DNA of 64,000 nucleotides from contig NZ_JAHBGD010000026.1 of assembly GCF_018390605.1 (NCBI RefSeq), positions 225,958 to 289,957 on the forward strand, given 5' to 3'. The translations under genes were made by a program, and so were the position numbers. Source of the DNA: Ancylobacter defluvii (GTDB lineage: Bacteria > Pseudomonadota > Alphaproteobacteria > Rhizobiales > Xanthobacteraceae). The notes below the pieces were generated by a model, which was not told the DNA's origin, ran no database searches, and was given only the letters and a program-made list of their open reading frames with translations. The number at the start of each line of letters is the position of its first letter. The first letter of the stretch is position 1. Positions 52,659 to 61,408 of this stretch are shown piece by piece.

Positions 52659-54260
52659 ATGGCGGACCACCTCACGGCCGCAGGCGGCTGGAGCGCGGCG
52701 CAGGCGGCCGCCCTCGCCTATCTCGGCGAGAAGCAGGCGGATTTCTCCGCCGACCACATGACCATCTGGAACCTGCACGAGCCGTCCTGGCGGGAGTACC
52801 GTTCCTCCGCCTGGTACATGGACCGGCTGGAGGCGGAAGGCTTCACGGTGGAACGCGGCACTGCGGGCATGCCGACCGCCTTCCGCGCCCGCTGGTCGAA
52901 CGGCCCCGGCCCGGTAATCGCCGGCTATGCCGAGTACGACGCGGTACCCGGCCAAACCCAGGCGCCGGTGCCGTATCGCGCCCCACGCTCCGGCGAGAGC
53001 CCGCGCGCCGCCGGCCATACCGACCCGCATTCGGCGCTTGGCATGGGATCCTTTGCCGGCTTTCTTGCTGCCAAGCGGGCGATGGAGCAGCACGGCATCG
53101 GCGGCACGCTGGTCTATTTCGGCGAACCGGCGGAGAAGATGTGCGGCGCCAAGCCGGTGCATGCGGCACATGGCTTCTATGACGGGCTGGACGCCGCCTT
53201 CAGCTTCCATCCACACAGCTTCCCCGCATTGACCAATGGCTGCTTCTGGGAGACCACCAGCGCCCCCTATTGGAGCCGCATCTACACTTTCGAGTGCGAG
53301 AATCCGGAGACGTGGCAGAACGAGGCCGCCGGCGGCAACGTCGCCCACGTGCACGCCATCGCCCGCGCGCCCGGCGCCATCGACGCGGTGTGCCTGATGT
53401 ACACCAACTCTAAGATGATGAAGGAATCCATGCTGCCGCATTCCGGCTCGTGGACGCTCAACGAGTTCATCCCCATCGCCGGGCAGGCCACGGCCGACAA
53501 TATCGCCCCCGGCATCGGCCAGATCCAGTACTCCATGCGCGCGCCGAACCTCGCCATGTGCGAGGCGGCCTTCACGGTGCTGGACCGCAACGCCGACCAC
53601 ATCGCGGCGATGACCCATTGCACCGTCACCAAGGCATGGATCACCAAAACCCGTGCCGGCCTGCCCAACACCGCGATGGCGAAGCTGACCTTCGGCAACT
53701 TCGAAAAGCTCGGCGCGCCGGTGTGGAGCGAGGAGGCGAAGGACTTCGCCCGTCAGCTGCAAACCGGGCTCGGGCTGGAGCCGATGGACGAGCCGTTCCT
53801 CGCCGGCATGGAAAAGCTCACCCCGCCCTGGGAGGCGGAGGAGGCGTTCCGCGCCCAGTTGCCGGCCTGGCAGCTGAACTACGCCGCCGACGACTATGTC
53901 GACTACACCTGGCACGCGCCGACGGTGCGGCTCTATGTGGCCCGCCCGACCCTGCAACCGCCAAAGCCCGGCTACCGCTACCCGGAATGGACCCGCAACG
54001 CCATGGGCGGGGTGCCGGCCTGCATCGACCCGATGTGGAGCAAGGCCGCCGCGGTCATCGCCACCACCATCCTCGAGCTGATGACCGATCCGGCGGCCTT
54101 GGCGGCGATCCAGGCCGAGTTCCGCCAGCGCACCGGCGGCGGGGTCGGCGGCACCAAATGGGTGGCACCGCTGCTGCCGGCCGATTTCGAGGCGCCCATT
54201 GACTATCGCTGGCCGGAATATGTCGACACCCCGCGCGGGCGGGAATGGAGCGTGCCCTAA
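52659..54260 (+). CDS. M20-family amidohydrolase, AbgB-like
   Basis: A 533-residue metallohydrolase related to p-aminobenzoyl-glutamate hydrolase subunit B. Recognisable blocks are YAEYDAVPGQ, GHTDPHSALGMGSFAGFLAA (metal His pair, with Pro where relatives have Cys), FGEPAEKMCG and AFSFHPHSFP. A GTG six bases upstream overlaps the previous stop and is another possible start. Its stop overlaps the nitroreductase start (TAATG). It should cleave an amide bond in the compound handled by this operon. Confidence 0.88.
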   Translation: MADHLTAAGGWSAAQAAALAYLGEKQADFSADHMTIWNLHEPSWREYRSSAWYMDRLEAEGFTVERGTAGMPTAFRARWSNGPGPVIAGYAEYDAVPGQTQAPVPYRAPRSGESPRAAGHTDPHSALGMGSFAGFLAAKRAMEQHGIGGTLVYFGEPAEKMCGAKPVHAAHGFYDGLDAAFSFHPHSFPALTNGCFWETTSAPYWSRIYTFECENPETWQNEAAGGNVAHVHAIARAPGAIDAVCLMYTNSKMMKESMLPHSGSWTLNEFIPIAGQATADNIAPGIGQIQYSMRAPNLAMCEAAFTVLDRNADHIAAMTHCTVTKAWITKTRAGLPNTAMAKLTFGNFEKLGAPVWSEEAKDFARQLQTGLGLEPMDEPFLAGMEKLTPPWEAEEAFRAQLPAWQLNYAADDYVDYTWHAPTVRLYVARPTLQPPKPGYRYPEWTRNAMGGVPACIDPMWSKAAAVIATTILELMTDPAALAAIQAEFRQRTGGGVGGTKWVAPLLPADFEAPIDYRWPEYVDTPRGREWSVP

Positions 54261-54958
54261 TGACGCGACCGCCGACGGGGATGAGCGTCCGGATGAGCGT
54301 TTCACAGGCGGTCGACAGCCGCGTCTCCGCGCGCGCCTTTCTCGATCGGCCGGTGCCGCGCGCTTTTGTCGAGGATATTCTGCGCCGGGCGGCGCGGGCG
54401 CCTTCCGGCGGCAATCTCCAGCCCTGGGTGGCGCGCCTCGTGGAGGGCGAGGAGATCGCCGCGCTGAAGACGCGGATGCGCGCCCGCATCGCCGAGCTGC
54501 CGGACGGCGAGCCGATGGCGCACGGCTTCTACCCCCCGGCGCTGAAGCCCGCCTATCTCGCCCGCCGCCAGCGCAATGGCGAGATCCTCTATGGCGCGCT
54601 TGGCATCGACCGCCACGACCCGGTCGCCCGCAAGGCGTGGATCGACGAAAACTTCCAGTTCTTCGGCGCCCCTGTGGGCGTGCTGCTGTTCGTCGAGCGC
54701 AATTCGACGCCGTATCAATGGATCGACCTCGGCATCTACCTGCAAACCGTGCTGCTGCTTCTGTGCGAGGCCGGGCTCGATGCCTGCCCGCAGGCGGATT
54801 GGGCGATGTACGCGGCGACGGTGACGGCGTTTCTGGACGCGCCGCCCGACCTCATGCTCATCTGCGGCATCGCCATCGGCCATGCTGATCCGAACCGCCC
54901 GGAGAACTTTATCCGCACAGAGCGCGACGACCCGCTCGCCTCCTTCGCCATAAGCTGA
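54260..54958 (+). CDS. Nitroreductase-family flavoprotein
   Basis: A 232-residue FMN-dependent reductase. The FMN-binding N-terminus is SRVSARAFLDRPVPRAFVED, then RRAARAPSGGNLQPW. The C-terminal LICGIAIGHADPNRPENFIR matches the family. The start overlaps the upstream stop, showing coupling. It could reduce a nitro, quinone-like or unsaturated intermediate; the specific role is unknown. Confidence 0.92.
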   Translation: MTRPPTGMSVRMSVSQAVDSRVSARAFLDRPVPRAFVEDILRRAARAPSGGNLQPWVARLVEGEEIAALKTRMRARIAELPDGEPMAHGFYPPALKPAYLARRQRNGEILYGALGIDRHDPVARKAWIDENFQFFGAPVGVLLFVERNSTPYQWIDLGIYLQTVLLLLCEAGLDACPQADWAMYAATVTAFLDAPPDLMLICGIAIGHADPNRPENFIRTERDDPLASFAIS

Positions 54959-54991
54959 CCCCGCCCGCCCTCGCCTGCCTCGGAGCCGCCC

Positions 54992-55765
54992 ATGCCGATC
55001 CCCGCCCAACCGCCCGTCCCGCCCGCCCCGGACCACCAGCCCACCGAACAGGAGCTGCGCGAGGACCTCGCCGCCGCCTACCGGCTGATCGCCCATTTCG
55101 GCATGTCGGATACGGTATTCACCCATTTGTCGGTGCGGCTGCCGGGCGATGGCCACCGCTTCCTGGTCAACCCCTACGGCCTGCTGTTCGAGGAGATCAC
55201 CGCCTCCTCGCTGGTGGTGGTCGACGCCGATGGCGAGCCGGCACAGGCGACCGCCTGGCCGGTGAACCCGGCCGGCTTCGTCATCCATTCGGCGGTGCAT
55301 CGCGAGCGGCACGACGCCGCCTGCGTCATGCACACCCACACGCTGGCCGGCATGACGGTGGCGGCGCAGCAGGGCGGGCTGCTGCCGCTCAACCAGATGA
55401 GCATCGAGTTCTACGACGAGGTCGGCATCCACGATTATGAGGGCATCGCCGCCGACGACAATCTCAGCGAGCGTGAGCGGCTGGTGCGCGATCTCGGCAC
55501 CGGCCACGCACTGATCCTGCGCAATCACGGCCTGCTCACCATCGGTGCCACCGTCGCCGAGGCGTTCTACTGGATGTATTATCTCGAGCAGTCCTGCCGC
55601 ATCCAGGTGGCGGCGCAGTCGACCGGCGCGCCTTTGTCGATCCCGCCGACCCAGGTGGTGGCACGCACCGCCAAGCAGTTCGGCGGCGAGGCCAACAAGG
55701 GCTGGCTGCCCTGGCAGGCCTTCCGCCGCAAGCTCGACCGCGAACAGCCGGACTACCGTTCGTGA
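54992..55765 (+). CDS. Class II aldolase/adducin-family protein
   Basis: A 257-residue zinc-dependent aldolase-like enzyme. The metal site has His114 and His116 in CVMHTHTLAG and a later His in LILRNHGLLTIGATV. It lacks an obvious phosphate-specific signature, so a decarboxylase- or aldol-type reaction on a hydroxy-acid is possible. It ends four bases inside the ThDP-enzyme gene (GTGA). Confidence 0.9.
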   Translation: MPIPAQPPVPPAPDHQPTEQELREDLAAAYRLIAHFGMSDTVFTHLSVRLPGDGHRFLVNPYGLLFEEITASSLVVVDADGEPAQATAWPVNPAGFVIHSAVHRERHDAACVMHTHTLAGMTVAAQQGGLLPLNQMSIEFYDEVGIHDYEGIAADDNLSERERLVRDLGTGHALILRNHGLLTIGATVAEAFYWMYYLEQSCRIQVAAQSTGAPLSIPPTQVVARTAKQFGGEANKGWLPWQAFRRKLDREQPDYRS

Positions 55766-57393
55766 GTGCCGGAGGCGATCCCGTGGCCACGCGCATGACC
55801 GGCGGCGAGGCCGTCGTCGACGCCCTGAAGGCCAATGGCGTCGAGACCCTCTACGCCATTCCCGGCATCCAGCTGGATCACCTGTTCAACGCGCTCTACG
55901 GCGCGCAGAACTGGCTGACCATCGTCAATGCCCGCCACGAGCAGGGCGTCGCCTATATGGCGCTCGGCCATGCGCAGTCGACCGGCGAGCCGGGCGTCTA
56001 TGTCTGCGTGCCCGGTCCCGGCTTCCTCAACACCAGCGCGGCGCTGTCCACCGCCTATGCGGTGCGCGCGCCGGTGCTGGCGCTGATCGGCCAGATCGCT
56101 TCCACCGCCATCGGGGTGGGCGGCGGCGAGCTGCACGAGCTGCCGGACCAGACCGCCATCGTGAAGGGGCTGACGCGCTGGAGCGGCATCGCCCGCACGC
56201 CGGAGGAAATCCCGGAGTTGATGCAGACCGCCTTCGCCAAGCTGAAGGCCGGCATCGCCCCGGTCGCCATCGAGCTGCCGGCCGACGTGCTGAAGGCGGC
56301 GGCCGAGCTGCCGCCGGCCCGCCCCGCCGTCGCCGCGGCGCCGCGCGCGCCCATCCCCCATGCCGTCACCCGCGCCGCCGCCCTGCTCGCGCAGGCCAAG
56401 GCGCCGCTGATCGTCGTCGGCTCCGGCGCCTATGGCGGCGAGGCGGCGCTGGCCCGCCTCGCCGAGCATCTGGAAGCCCCGGTCGTCGCACACCTGCAGG
56501 GACGCGGCGTGCTGCCGAGCACCCATCCGCTCGCCGTCGGCTTTGCCGAAGGCCAGCGCCTGTGGGGCGAGGCCGATGTGGTGCTCGCCGTCGGCACCCG
56601 CTTCCACGAGGCGCGGCGCAATTGGGGCGAACGCGCCGGGCTGCGCGTCATCCGCGTCGATACCGACCCGGCGCAGTTTTCCCGCGGCGCCCCGCCGGAG
56701 ATCGCCATCGAGGCCGACGCCCCGCTCACCCTCGCCGCCCTCGCCGAGGCGGTCGCCGCCGGCCCGGCGAAGAGCGGCCGCGCCGAGGCGATCGCCGCGC
56801 TGAAGGCGGAGATCGCCCAGGCCTTCGCCACCCGCCTGGCGCCGCAGATGGCCTATGTGCGGGCGTTGCGCGCGGTGCTGCCGGCCGAGGCCCGTATCGT
56901 CGCCGACTACACCCAGATCGGCTACGTCTCCACCGCCGCCTTCGGCGTCGCGGCGCCGCGCCGACTGCTCACGCCGGGCTATCAGGGCACGCTCGGCTTC
57001 GCCTATGCCACCGCGCTCGGCGCCAAATCCGCCAACCCGGACATGCCGGTAGTGGCGCTGTGCGGCGATGGCGGCTTCCTGTTCACCGGCAACGAGCTCG
57101 CCACCGCCGTGCAGTATGGCATTGCTGCCATCGGCGTGGTGTTCGTCGATGGCGCCTATGGCAATGTCCGGCGCATGCAGGAAGAGCTCTATGGCGGCAA
57201 GGTCGTCGCAACCGGCCTCACCAACCCGGACTTCGTGCGCTATGCCGAGAGCTTCGGCGCCAAGGCGCGCCGCGCCGACGGCCCGGAAGCCTTCGCCGCG
57301 GCGCTGGAATGGGCGATGGCCGAGACCGGCCCGACGCTGATCGAGGTGCCGGTGACGACGTTCCCCAACCCGTGGGACCTGCTCGAACCCTGA
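55762..57393 (+). CDS. Thiamine-pyrophosphate-dependent enzyme, acetolactate-synthase-like
   Basis: A 543-residue ThDP enzyme with the three usual domains. The catalytic Glu60 is in NARHEQGVAYM, and the cofactor motif runs from CGDGGFLFTGNELA to DGAYGNVRR. No regulatory small subunit is encoded nearby, so a catabolic decarboxylase or carboligase is more likely than branched-chain synthesis. The start is a GTG; another lies 21 bases downstream. It is the last gene of the guanidino-type operon. Confidence 0.92.
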   Translation: MSAGGDPVATRMTGGEAVVDALKANGVETLYAIPGIQLDHLFNALYGAQNWLTIVNARHEQGVAYMALGHAQSTGEPGVYVCVPGPGFLNTSAALSTAYAVRAPVLALIGQIASTAIGVGGGELHELPDQTAIVKGLTRWSGIARTPEEIPELMQTAFAKLKAGIAPVAIELPADVLKAAAELPPARPAVAAAPRAPIPHAVTRAAALLAQAKAPLIVVGSGAYGGEAALARLAEHLEAPVVAHLQGRGVLPSTHPLAVGFAEGQRLWGEADVVLAVGTRFHEARRNWGERAGLRVIRVDTDPAQFSRGAPPEIAIEADAPLTLAALAEAVAAGPAKSGRAEAIAALKAEIAQAFATRLAPQMAYVRALRAVLPAEARIVADYTQIGYVSTAAFGVAAPRRLLTPGYQGTLGFAYATALGAKSANPDMPVVALCGDGGFLFTGNELATAVQYGIAAIGVVFVDGAYGNVRRMQEELYGGKVVATGLTNPDFVRYAESFGAKARRADGPEAFAAALEWAMAETGPTLIEVPVTTFPNPWDLLEP

Positions 57394-57431
57394 TCCCGCC
57401 GATATCGCTGTGGAAGGCTCCAGCGCGGACG

Positions 57432-57478
57432 AAAAAACGGCCGGGCCACAGAGCAAATCAGCTTTGCGACCCGGCCGT
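57432..57478 (-). terminator. Rho-independent terminator for the transporter gene
   Basis: Perfect 9-bp arms, ACGGCCGGG (57437-57445) and CCCGGCCGT (57470-57478), are followed on the minus strand by a run of T (complement of A at 57432-57437). It lies just beyond the stop of the minus-strand transporter gene at 57485 and may also slow transcripts of the convergent ThDP gene. Confidence 0.85.
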
Positions 57479-57484
57479 CTTGCG

Positions 57485-57961
57485 TCAGGCCGCCGCCGGA
57501 TCGGTGATCTGGTGGTCGTACGGGTCGCCCTTGGTCACCGAGGGCACCACCTTCACCGTGCCGTCGGCGTTCACCGTGAATCCGCGCACGCCGGCATAGG
57601 AGATGGCGTTGTCCTCGAGCAGCTTCTGCGCCACCTCCTCCTGCCCGGCCGGCACATAGACGAAGAAGTGCTTCACATGGGTTGGCGTGTCGTTGTCGGT
57701 CAGCTCCGAGCCGGCCTTGAGATAGGGCAGCGCCTGCGGACCGATATTCATCTCCACCTCGCCGAGCTCGCGCACGCGGCCGGTCCTGTCGGTGATGACG
57801 ATGTCCGGATAGTGGTCGCCGGCCGGGGTCGGGATCGCCGCCTGGGCCTCCGGCACGTTGGTGGTGGTGACATAGCCTTCCGGCCAGGTGGTCTGGCCCG
57901 GAAAGGGGAAGCGGTATTTGGCGATGTAGTTCACCACGAGGTCGTGGGTTTCCTTCGACAT
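57485..57961 (-). CDS. Alternative internal product: 158-residue protein with PD-(D/E)XK-like pattern
   Basis: GGAG lies six bases ahead of the ATG at 57961, inside the transporter frame. The tail has HYPDIVITDRTGRVRELGEVE, where Asp53 and Glu68-x-Glu70 echo a PD-(D/E)XK nuclease core with Lys replaced by Glu, followed by HFFVYVPAGQEEVAQKLL. I do not recognise a named family. It is probably not an active nuclease. Independent translation is an inference from the site. Confidence 0.5.
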   Translation of the reverse strand: MSKETHDLVVNYIAKYRFPFPGQTTWPEGYVTTTNVPEAQAAIPTPAGDHYPDIVITDRTGRVRELGEVEMNIGPQALPYLKAGSELTDNDTPTHVKHFFVYVPAGQEEVAQKLLEDNAISYAGVRGFTVNADGTVKVVPSVTKGDPYDHQITDPAAA

Positions 57962-58978
57962 GCGTGTCTCCTGTTGCGAAGGGGGAAGGAAGGGGGCGAA
58001 GGGAAGCGCGGGCAGTGCCGCCAGCTCGCCGGGGGACAGCTCTCCCGCGGCGGCAGTGCCTGCGGTGGTGGTGGCGCGGCGGCTCTCCAGCAACACCGCC
58101 TGCACGCCGGAAATCACCACCAGCACCGCGCCGAGGGTGACGAGCGCGGTCGGCACGTCGCCGAACATCAGGTAGCCGAGCGCGAAGCCGGGAATCAGCG
58201 CCGCGTATTCCAGCACCGCGATGAGATGCGCCGGGATGCGCCGCGCCGCCTCATAGAGGGTGAACTGGCCGGCGCCGCCGACGATGCCGATCAGCGCAAT
58301 GCCGAAGGCGTCGGCCGCCGAGAGCTGCCAGCCGGCGAAAGGCAGCTGCGCCGCCGCCGCCAGCACGAACACGCCATTGACCACCGTCACCTGCACGAGG
58401 CTGCTCTCCTCGCTCGCCATCGAGCGCAGCATCAGCAGGGCGGCCGCCCACAGCGCGGCGGAGGTGAGCGCGAGCGCCACCGCGGCGGAAAGCTCGAAGC
58501 GTACCAGCCCGCTCGCCAGCACCACGCCGAGAAAGCCGACGCCGATCGCCAGCCAATGCCGCGCGCTCGGCCATTCGCCGAGCACCGGACCGGAGGCGAC
58601 GGCGACGAAGATCGGCGAGACGAAATACAGCGTCACCGCCTGGGCCAGCGGCAGCGTCGCCATCGCCTGGTAGAAGGCGGTCCAGGCGGCGAACATCACC
58701 AGCGCGCGGACCACCATGGTCCGCTTCAGCGGCGAGCGGAGGATCCGCCCCGCCACCTTGCCGCGCCCGAGCGCGAGGGCGATCGCCATCACCGTGAAGC
58801 TGCGCACCAGCAGCACCTGCGCCACCGGCAGCTCCTCGATGAAGCGCTTGGTGAGCGCGTCCTGCAGCGGCAGCAGCACATTGGCCGCCATGACGCAGCC
58901 GACGGCGAACAGGAACGCGCCGTGCCCGGCGGCGGGCGCAGCGGCGGCGACGCCGCGTAGCACGCGGCGGGCGGTCAT
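57485..58978 (-). CDS. EamA/DMT-family transporter fused in frame to an unusual C-terminal domain
   Basis: One 497-residue open frame. Residues 1-310 form a drug/metabolite transporter with about ten membrane helices and two EamA repeats (LLPLQDALTKRFIEELPVAQ region; TLYEAARRIPAHLIAVLEYA region). No stop codon separates this from a soluble 158-residue tail starting near residue 340. An internal ATG at 57961 has its own GGAG site, so the tail may be made both fused and alone. The promoter carries the shared operator at 59069. Confidence 0.85.
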   Translation of the reverse strand: MTARRVLRGVAAAAPAAGHGAFLFAVGCVMAANVLLPLQDALTKRFIEELPVAQVLLVRSFTVMAIALALGRGKVAGRILRSPLKRTMVVRALVMFAAWTAFYQAMATLPLAQAVTLYFVSPIFVAVASGPVLGEWPSARHWLAIGVGFLGVVLASGLVRFELSAAVALALTSAALWAAALLMLRSMASEESSLVQVTVVNGVFVLAAAAQLPFAGWQLSAADAFGIALIGIVGGAGQFTLYEAARRIPAHLIAVLEYAALIPGFALGYLMFGDVPTALVTLGAVLVVISGVQAVLLESRRATTTAGTAAAGELSPGELAALPALPFAPFLPPSQQETRMSKETHDLVVNYIAKYRFPFPGQTTWPEGYVTTTNVPEAQAAIPTPAGDHYPDIVITDRTGRVRELGEVEMNIGPQALPYLKAGSELTDNDTPTHVKHFFVYVPAGQEEVAQKLLEDNAISYAGVRGFTVNADGTVKVVPSVTKGDPYDHQITDPAAA

Positions 58979-59301
58979 TCGGCATATCCTGGCGGCGTGA
59001 TCATCGACGGGCGTTCAATCCGCAGGACCGGCGGCTTCCGCGAGCGGGCGCCGATCGAATTTATAGCTAACTCTATTTTTAGAGTTTGCTTTGCTAATCT
59101 TCCGGCGTCAATGGGGGTCGGCGTGATCCCGCGAGACGCCGCGGCCGCCCGCTTTCCCGCTCCCCGCCGGCGGCGATGCCTGCACTCGGATGCGCGCGCC
59201 CGCATGGCAGATATTGAACCCGCGCCCGCCGACGCCTATGGCTTTGCTCGCGCCGGCCGTCTGAAGGCGTAAAGCGAAGCATCGAACCCGTGGACGGAAC
59301 C
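58979..59301. promoter_or_regulatory. Divergent promoter between transporter and gamma-glutamyltransferase genes
   Basis: No supported gene in 323 bp. An AT-rich island at about 59055-59105 interrupts GC-rich DNA and holds the palindromic operator listed separately. The rest has no recognisable element. Confidence 0.6.
59069..59086. promoter_or_regulatory. Perfect palindromic operator AACTCTA-TTTT-TAGAGTT
   Basis: Seven-base arms around TTTT. Its first 16 bases are identical to 50803-50818 at the TetR promoter. It is 91 bp from the transporter start and 216 bp from the gamma-glutamyltransferase start. It is the better-conserved of the two sites and probably the primary TetR-type operator. 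Confidence 0.75.
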
Positions 59302-60891
59302 ATGCGCGATTTCCAGAAGCCCGGACGCTCCCGCGTCGTCGCCCGCGAGGCCATGGCGGCCACGTCGCATCCCTCGGCGACGCTCGCCGCCATCCGCATG
59401 CTGGAAGCCGGCGGCAACGCGCTCGATGCCGCCATCGCCGCCTGCGCCGTGCAATGCGTGGTCGAGCCGGGCTCCACCGGCATCGGCGGCGACTGCTTCG
59501 CGCTGCTGGCCGGCGAGGACGGCAAGGTGCATGCCTTCAACGGCTCCGGCCGCGCCCCGGCGGCGCTCACCGCCGCGCATCTGCGCGCGCAGGGCCTGAC
59601 GCAGATTCCCCGCCAGTCGCCGCATGCCGTCACCGTGCCGGGCGCGGTCGACGCCTGGACCCGGCTACATGCCGATCACGGCCGGCTGCCCTTCGCCGAT
59701 CTGCTCGCCCCCGCCATCCATCTGGCGCGCCAGGGCTACGCGGTCGCCGAGCGGGTGCATTACGACTGGGGCCGCGAGGCGGCGCTGCTCTCCGGCGACG
59801 CCAATGCCGCGCGGGTGTTCCTGCCGGCCGGCCGCGCGCCGGCGGTCGGCGAGGTGCATCGCCAGCCGGAACTCGCCGCCACGCTGGAGCTCCTCGGCCG
59901 CGAGGGTCGCGACGGCTTCTATCGCGGCGCGGTGGCGCAGGACATCGTCGCCTATCTGCGCGGCCTCGGCGGGCTGCACACGCTGGAGGATTTTGCCGAG
60001 GCGGCCGGCGAGTATGTCGCGCCGATCCATGCCGGCTTCCGCGGCCACGAGGTCTATGAGTGCCCGCCCAACGGCCAAGGCGTCATCGCGCTGATGATCC
60101 TCAATATTCTCGCGCGCTTCCCGGCCTCGGGCGATCCGCTGGCGGCGGATCGCCTGCATGTCGAGATCGAGGCGACCCGGCTCGCCTATGCGGCGCGCGA
60201 CCGCTTCCTCGCCGATCCGGCGCAGGCGGGCGTGCCGGTCGACTATCTGCTCTCCGATGCGCTGGCCGACGAGCTCGCCGGCCGCATCCGGTTGGACCGG
60301 GCGCTGGCCGACATGCCCGCCTTCGCCGCCGGCGAGCACCGCGACACCGTCTATATCTGCGTCGTCGACCGCGACGGCAATTGCGCCAGCTTCATCAACT
60401 CGATCTTCCATCCCTATGGCGCCGGGCTGCTGGCGCCGCGCTCGGGCGTGCTGCTGCACAATCGCGGCCAGAGCTTCGTGCTGGAGCAAGGCCATCCCAA
60501 CGAGCTGGCGCCGCGCAAGCGGCCCATGCACACCATCATCCCCGGCATGGTGCTGAAGGACGGCAAGCCGGTCATGCCCTTCGGCGTTATGGGCGGCCAC
60601 TACCAGGCGATGGGCCACGCGCATTTCCTCTCCAAGGTGCTGGATTTCGGCCTCGGTCTGCAAGAGGCCATCGACCTGCCGCGGCTGTTCCCGCTGCCCG
60701 GCACGTCGAGCGTCGAGGCGGAGGACACCTTCCCGGCGGAGACCATCACCGAGCTGCGGCGGCGCGGCTTCGACATCGTCCCCTCCGGCCGGCCGATCGG
60801 CGGCGCCCAGGCAATCCGGCTCGACCGCGCCAACGGTACGCTGACCGGCGGCTCCGATCCGCGCAAGGACGGCTGCGCTCTCGGCATCTGA
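59302..60891 (+). CDS. ggt: Gamma-glutamyltransferase/hydrolase
   Basis: A 529-residue N-terminal-nucleophile enzyme that cuts gamma-glutamyl amides. The autoprocessing/catalytic Thr349 lies in EHRDTVYICVVDRDGN. Earlier blocks are HPSATLAAIRMLEAGGNALDA, then EPGSTGIGGDCFALL; the C-terminal region ends KDGCALGI. There is no signal peptide, so unlike the classic periplasmic enzyme it should act in the cytoplasm on an imported substrate. A GTG 12 bases upstream is a less likely start. Confidence 0.92.
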   Translation: MRDFQKPGRSRVVAREAMAATSHPSATLAAIRMLEAGGNALDAAIAACAVQCVVEPGSTGIGGDCFALLAGEDGKVHAFNGSGRAPAALTAAHLRAQGLTQIPRQSPHAVTVPGAVDAWTRLHADHGRLPFADLLAPAIHLARQGYAVAERVHYDWGREAALLSGDANAARVFLPAGRAPAVGEVHRQPELAATLELLGREGRDGFYRGAVAQDIVAYLRGLGGLHTLEDFAEAAGEYVAPIHAGFRGHEVYECPPNGQGVIALMILNILARFPASGDPLAADRLHVEIEATRLAYAARDRFLADPAQAGVPVDYLLSDALADELAGRIRLDRALADMPAFAAGEHRDTVYICVVDRDGNCASFINSIFHPYGAGLLAPRSGVLLHNRGQSFVLEQGHPNELAPRKRPMHTIIPGMVLKDGKPVMPFGVMGGHYQAMGHAHFLSKVLDFGLGLQEAIDLPRLFPLPGTSSVEAEDTFPAETITELRRRGFDIVPSGRPIGGAQAIRLDRANGTLTGGSDPRKDGCALGI

Positions 60892-60972
60892 GGCGCGCCA
60901 GCCCCCACCACTTAGCTCCTTCGCCGCGCGGCTGCCGCACCGCGTGGCCATAGACGGCTGGACAAGGGCCAG

Positions 60973-60986
60973 ATGCGGGCATATAC
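60973..60986. promoter_or_regulatory. Candidate MarR operator, copy 1 (ATGCGGGCATATAC)
   Basis: This 14-mer recurs with one change at 61409. It lies directly ahead of the MarR start at 60995, so autoregulation is likely. An ATGCG/CGCAT inverted repeat (60973-60992) contains it. Confidence 0.6.
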
Positions 60987-60994
60987 ACGCATAC

Positions 60995-61396
60995 ATGTCG
61001 ACGCTCTGCCATTGCACCATTCTTCGCCGGGCCACCCGCAAGCTGAGCGCGGTCTATGACCTTGCGCTGGCGCCCTTCGCCATCAACATCGCGCAGTACT
61101 CGCTGCTGCGGGTGATCGCGCGCGAGCAGCCGCTGAGCCTGACCACGCTGGGGCGCCGCACCGAGCTCGACCGCTCGACGGTCGGGCGCAATGTGCGGGT
61201 GCTGGAAAAGCTCGGCCTGGTGGTCACCCGCAAGAGCGAGGACGACCAGCGCGAAGCCGTCGTCGCGCTGACCGCGCAGGGCACCGACACCATCCAGCGG
61301 GCGTTTCCGGCCTGGGAGAACTGCCAGCGCGACATCGAGGCGAAACTCGGCGCCGGCAAGATCGACACCTTGCGCACCATCCTCGATTCCATCTGA
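60995..61396 (+). CDS. MarR-family transcriptional regulator
   Basis: A 133-residue regulator starting MSTLCHCTILRR. The winged helix spans about residues 35-100 (LSLTTLGRRTELDRSTVGRN, then KSEDDQREAVVALTAQG). A start 51 bases upstream is possible but would cover the operator-like repeat. It precedes an MFS gene by 41 bp, a common arrangement for control of an exporter or importer by its substrate. Cysteines near the N-terminus (CHC) might sense oxidation. Confidence 0.9.
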   Translation: MSTLCHCTILRRATRKLSAVYDLALAPFAINIAQYSLLRVIAREQPLSLTTLGRRTELDRSTVGRNVRVLEKLGLVVTRKSEDDQREAVVALTAQGTDTIQRAFPAWENCQRDIEAKLGAGKIDTLRTILDSI

Positions 61397-61408
61397 TTTT
61401 TCGCCGAT

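Noticed and set aside
55753..57456. 567-codon minus-strand open frame
   Set aside because: Antisense to the ThDP enzyme gene; Arg/Gly/His-rich without motifs.
59069..59086. Hairpin read as a transcription terminator
   Set aside because: It lies in a divergent promoter with no gene ending nearby, and its core recurs at the TetR promoter, so an operator is the better reading.
58997..59272. 91-codon plus-strand frame between the transporter and gamma-glutamyltransferase genes
   Set aside because: Covers the AT-rich operator island and has no ribosome-binding site or family likeness.
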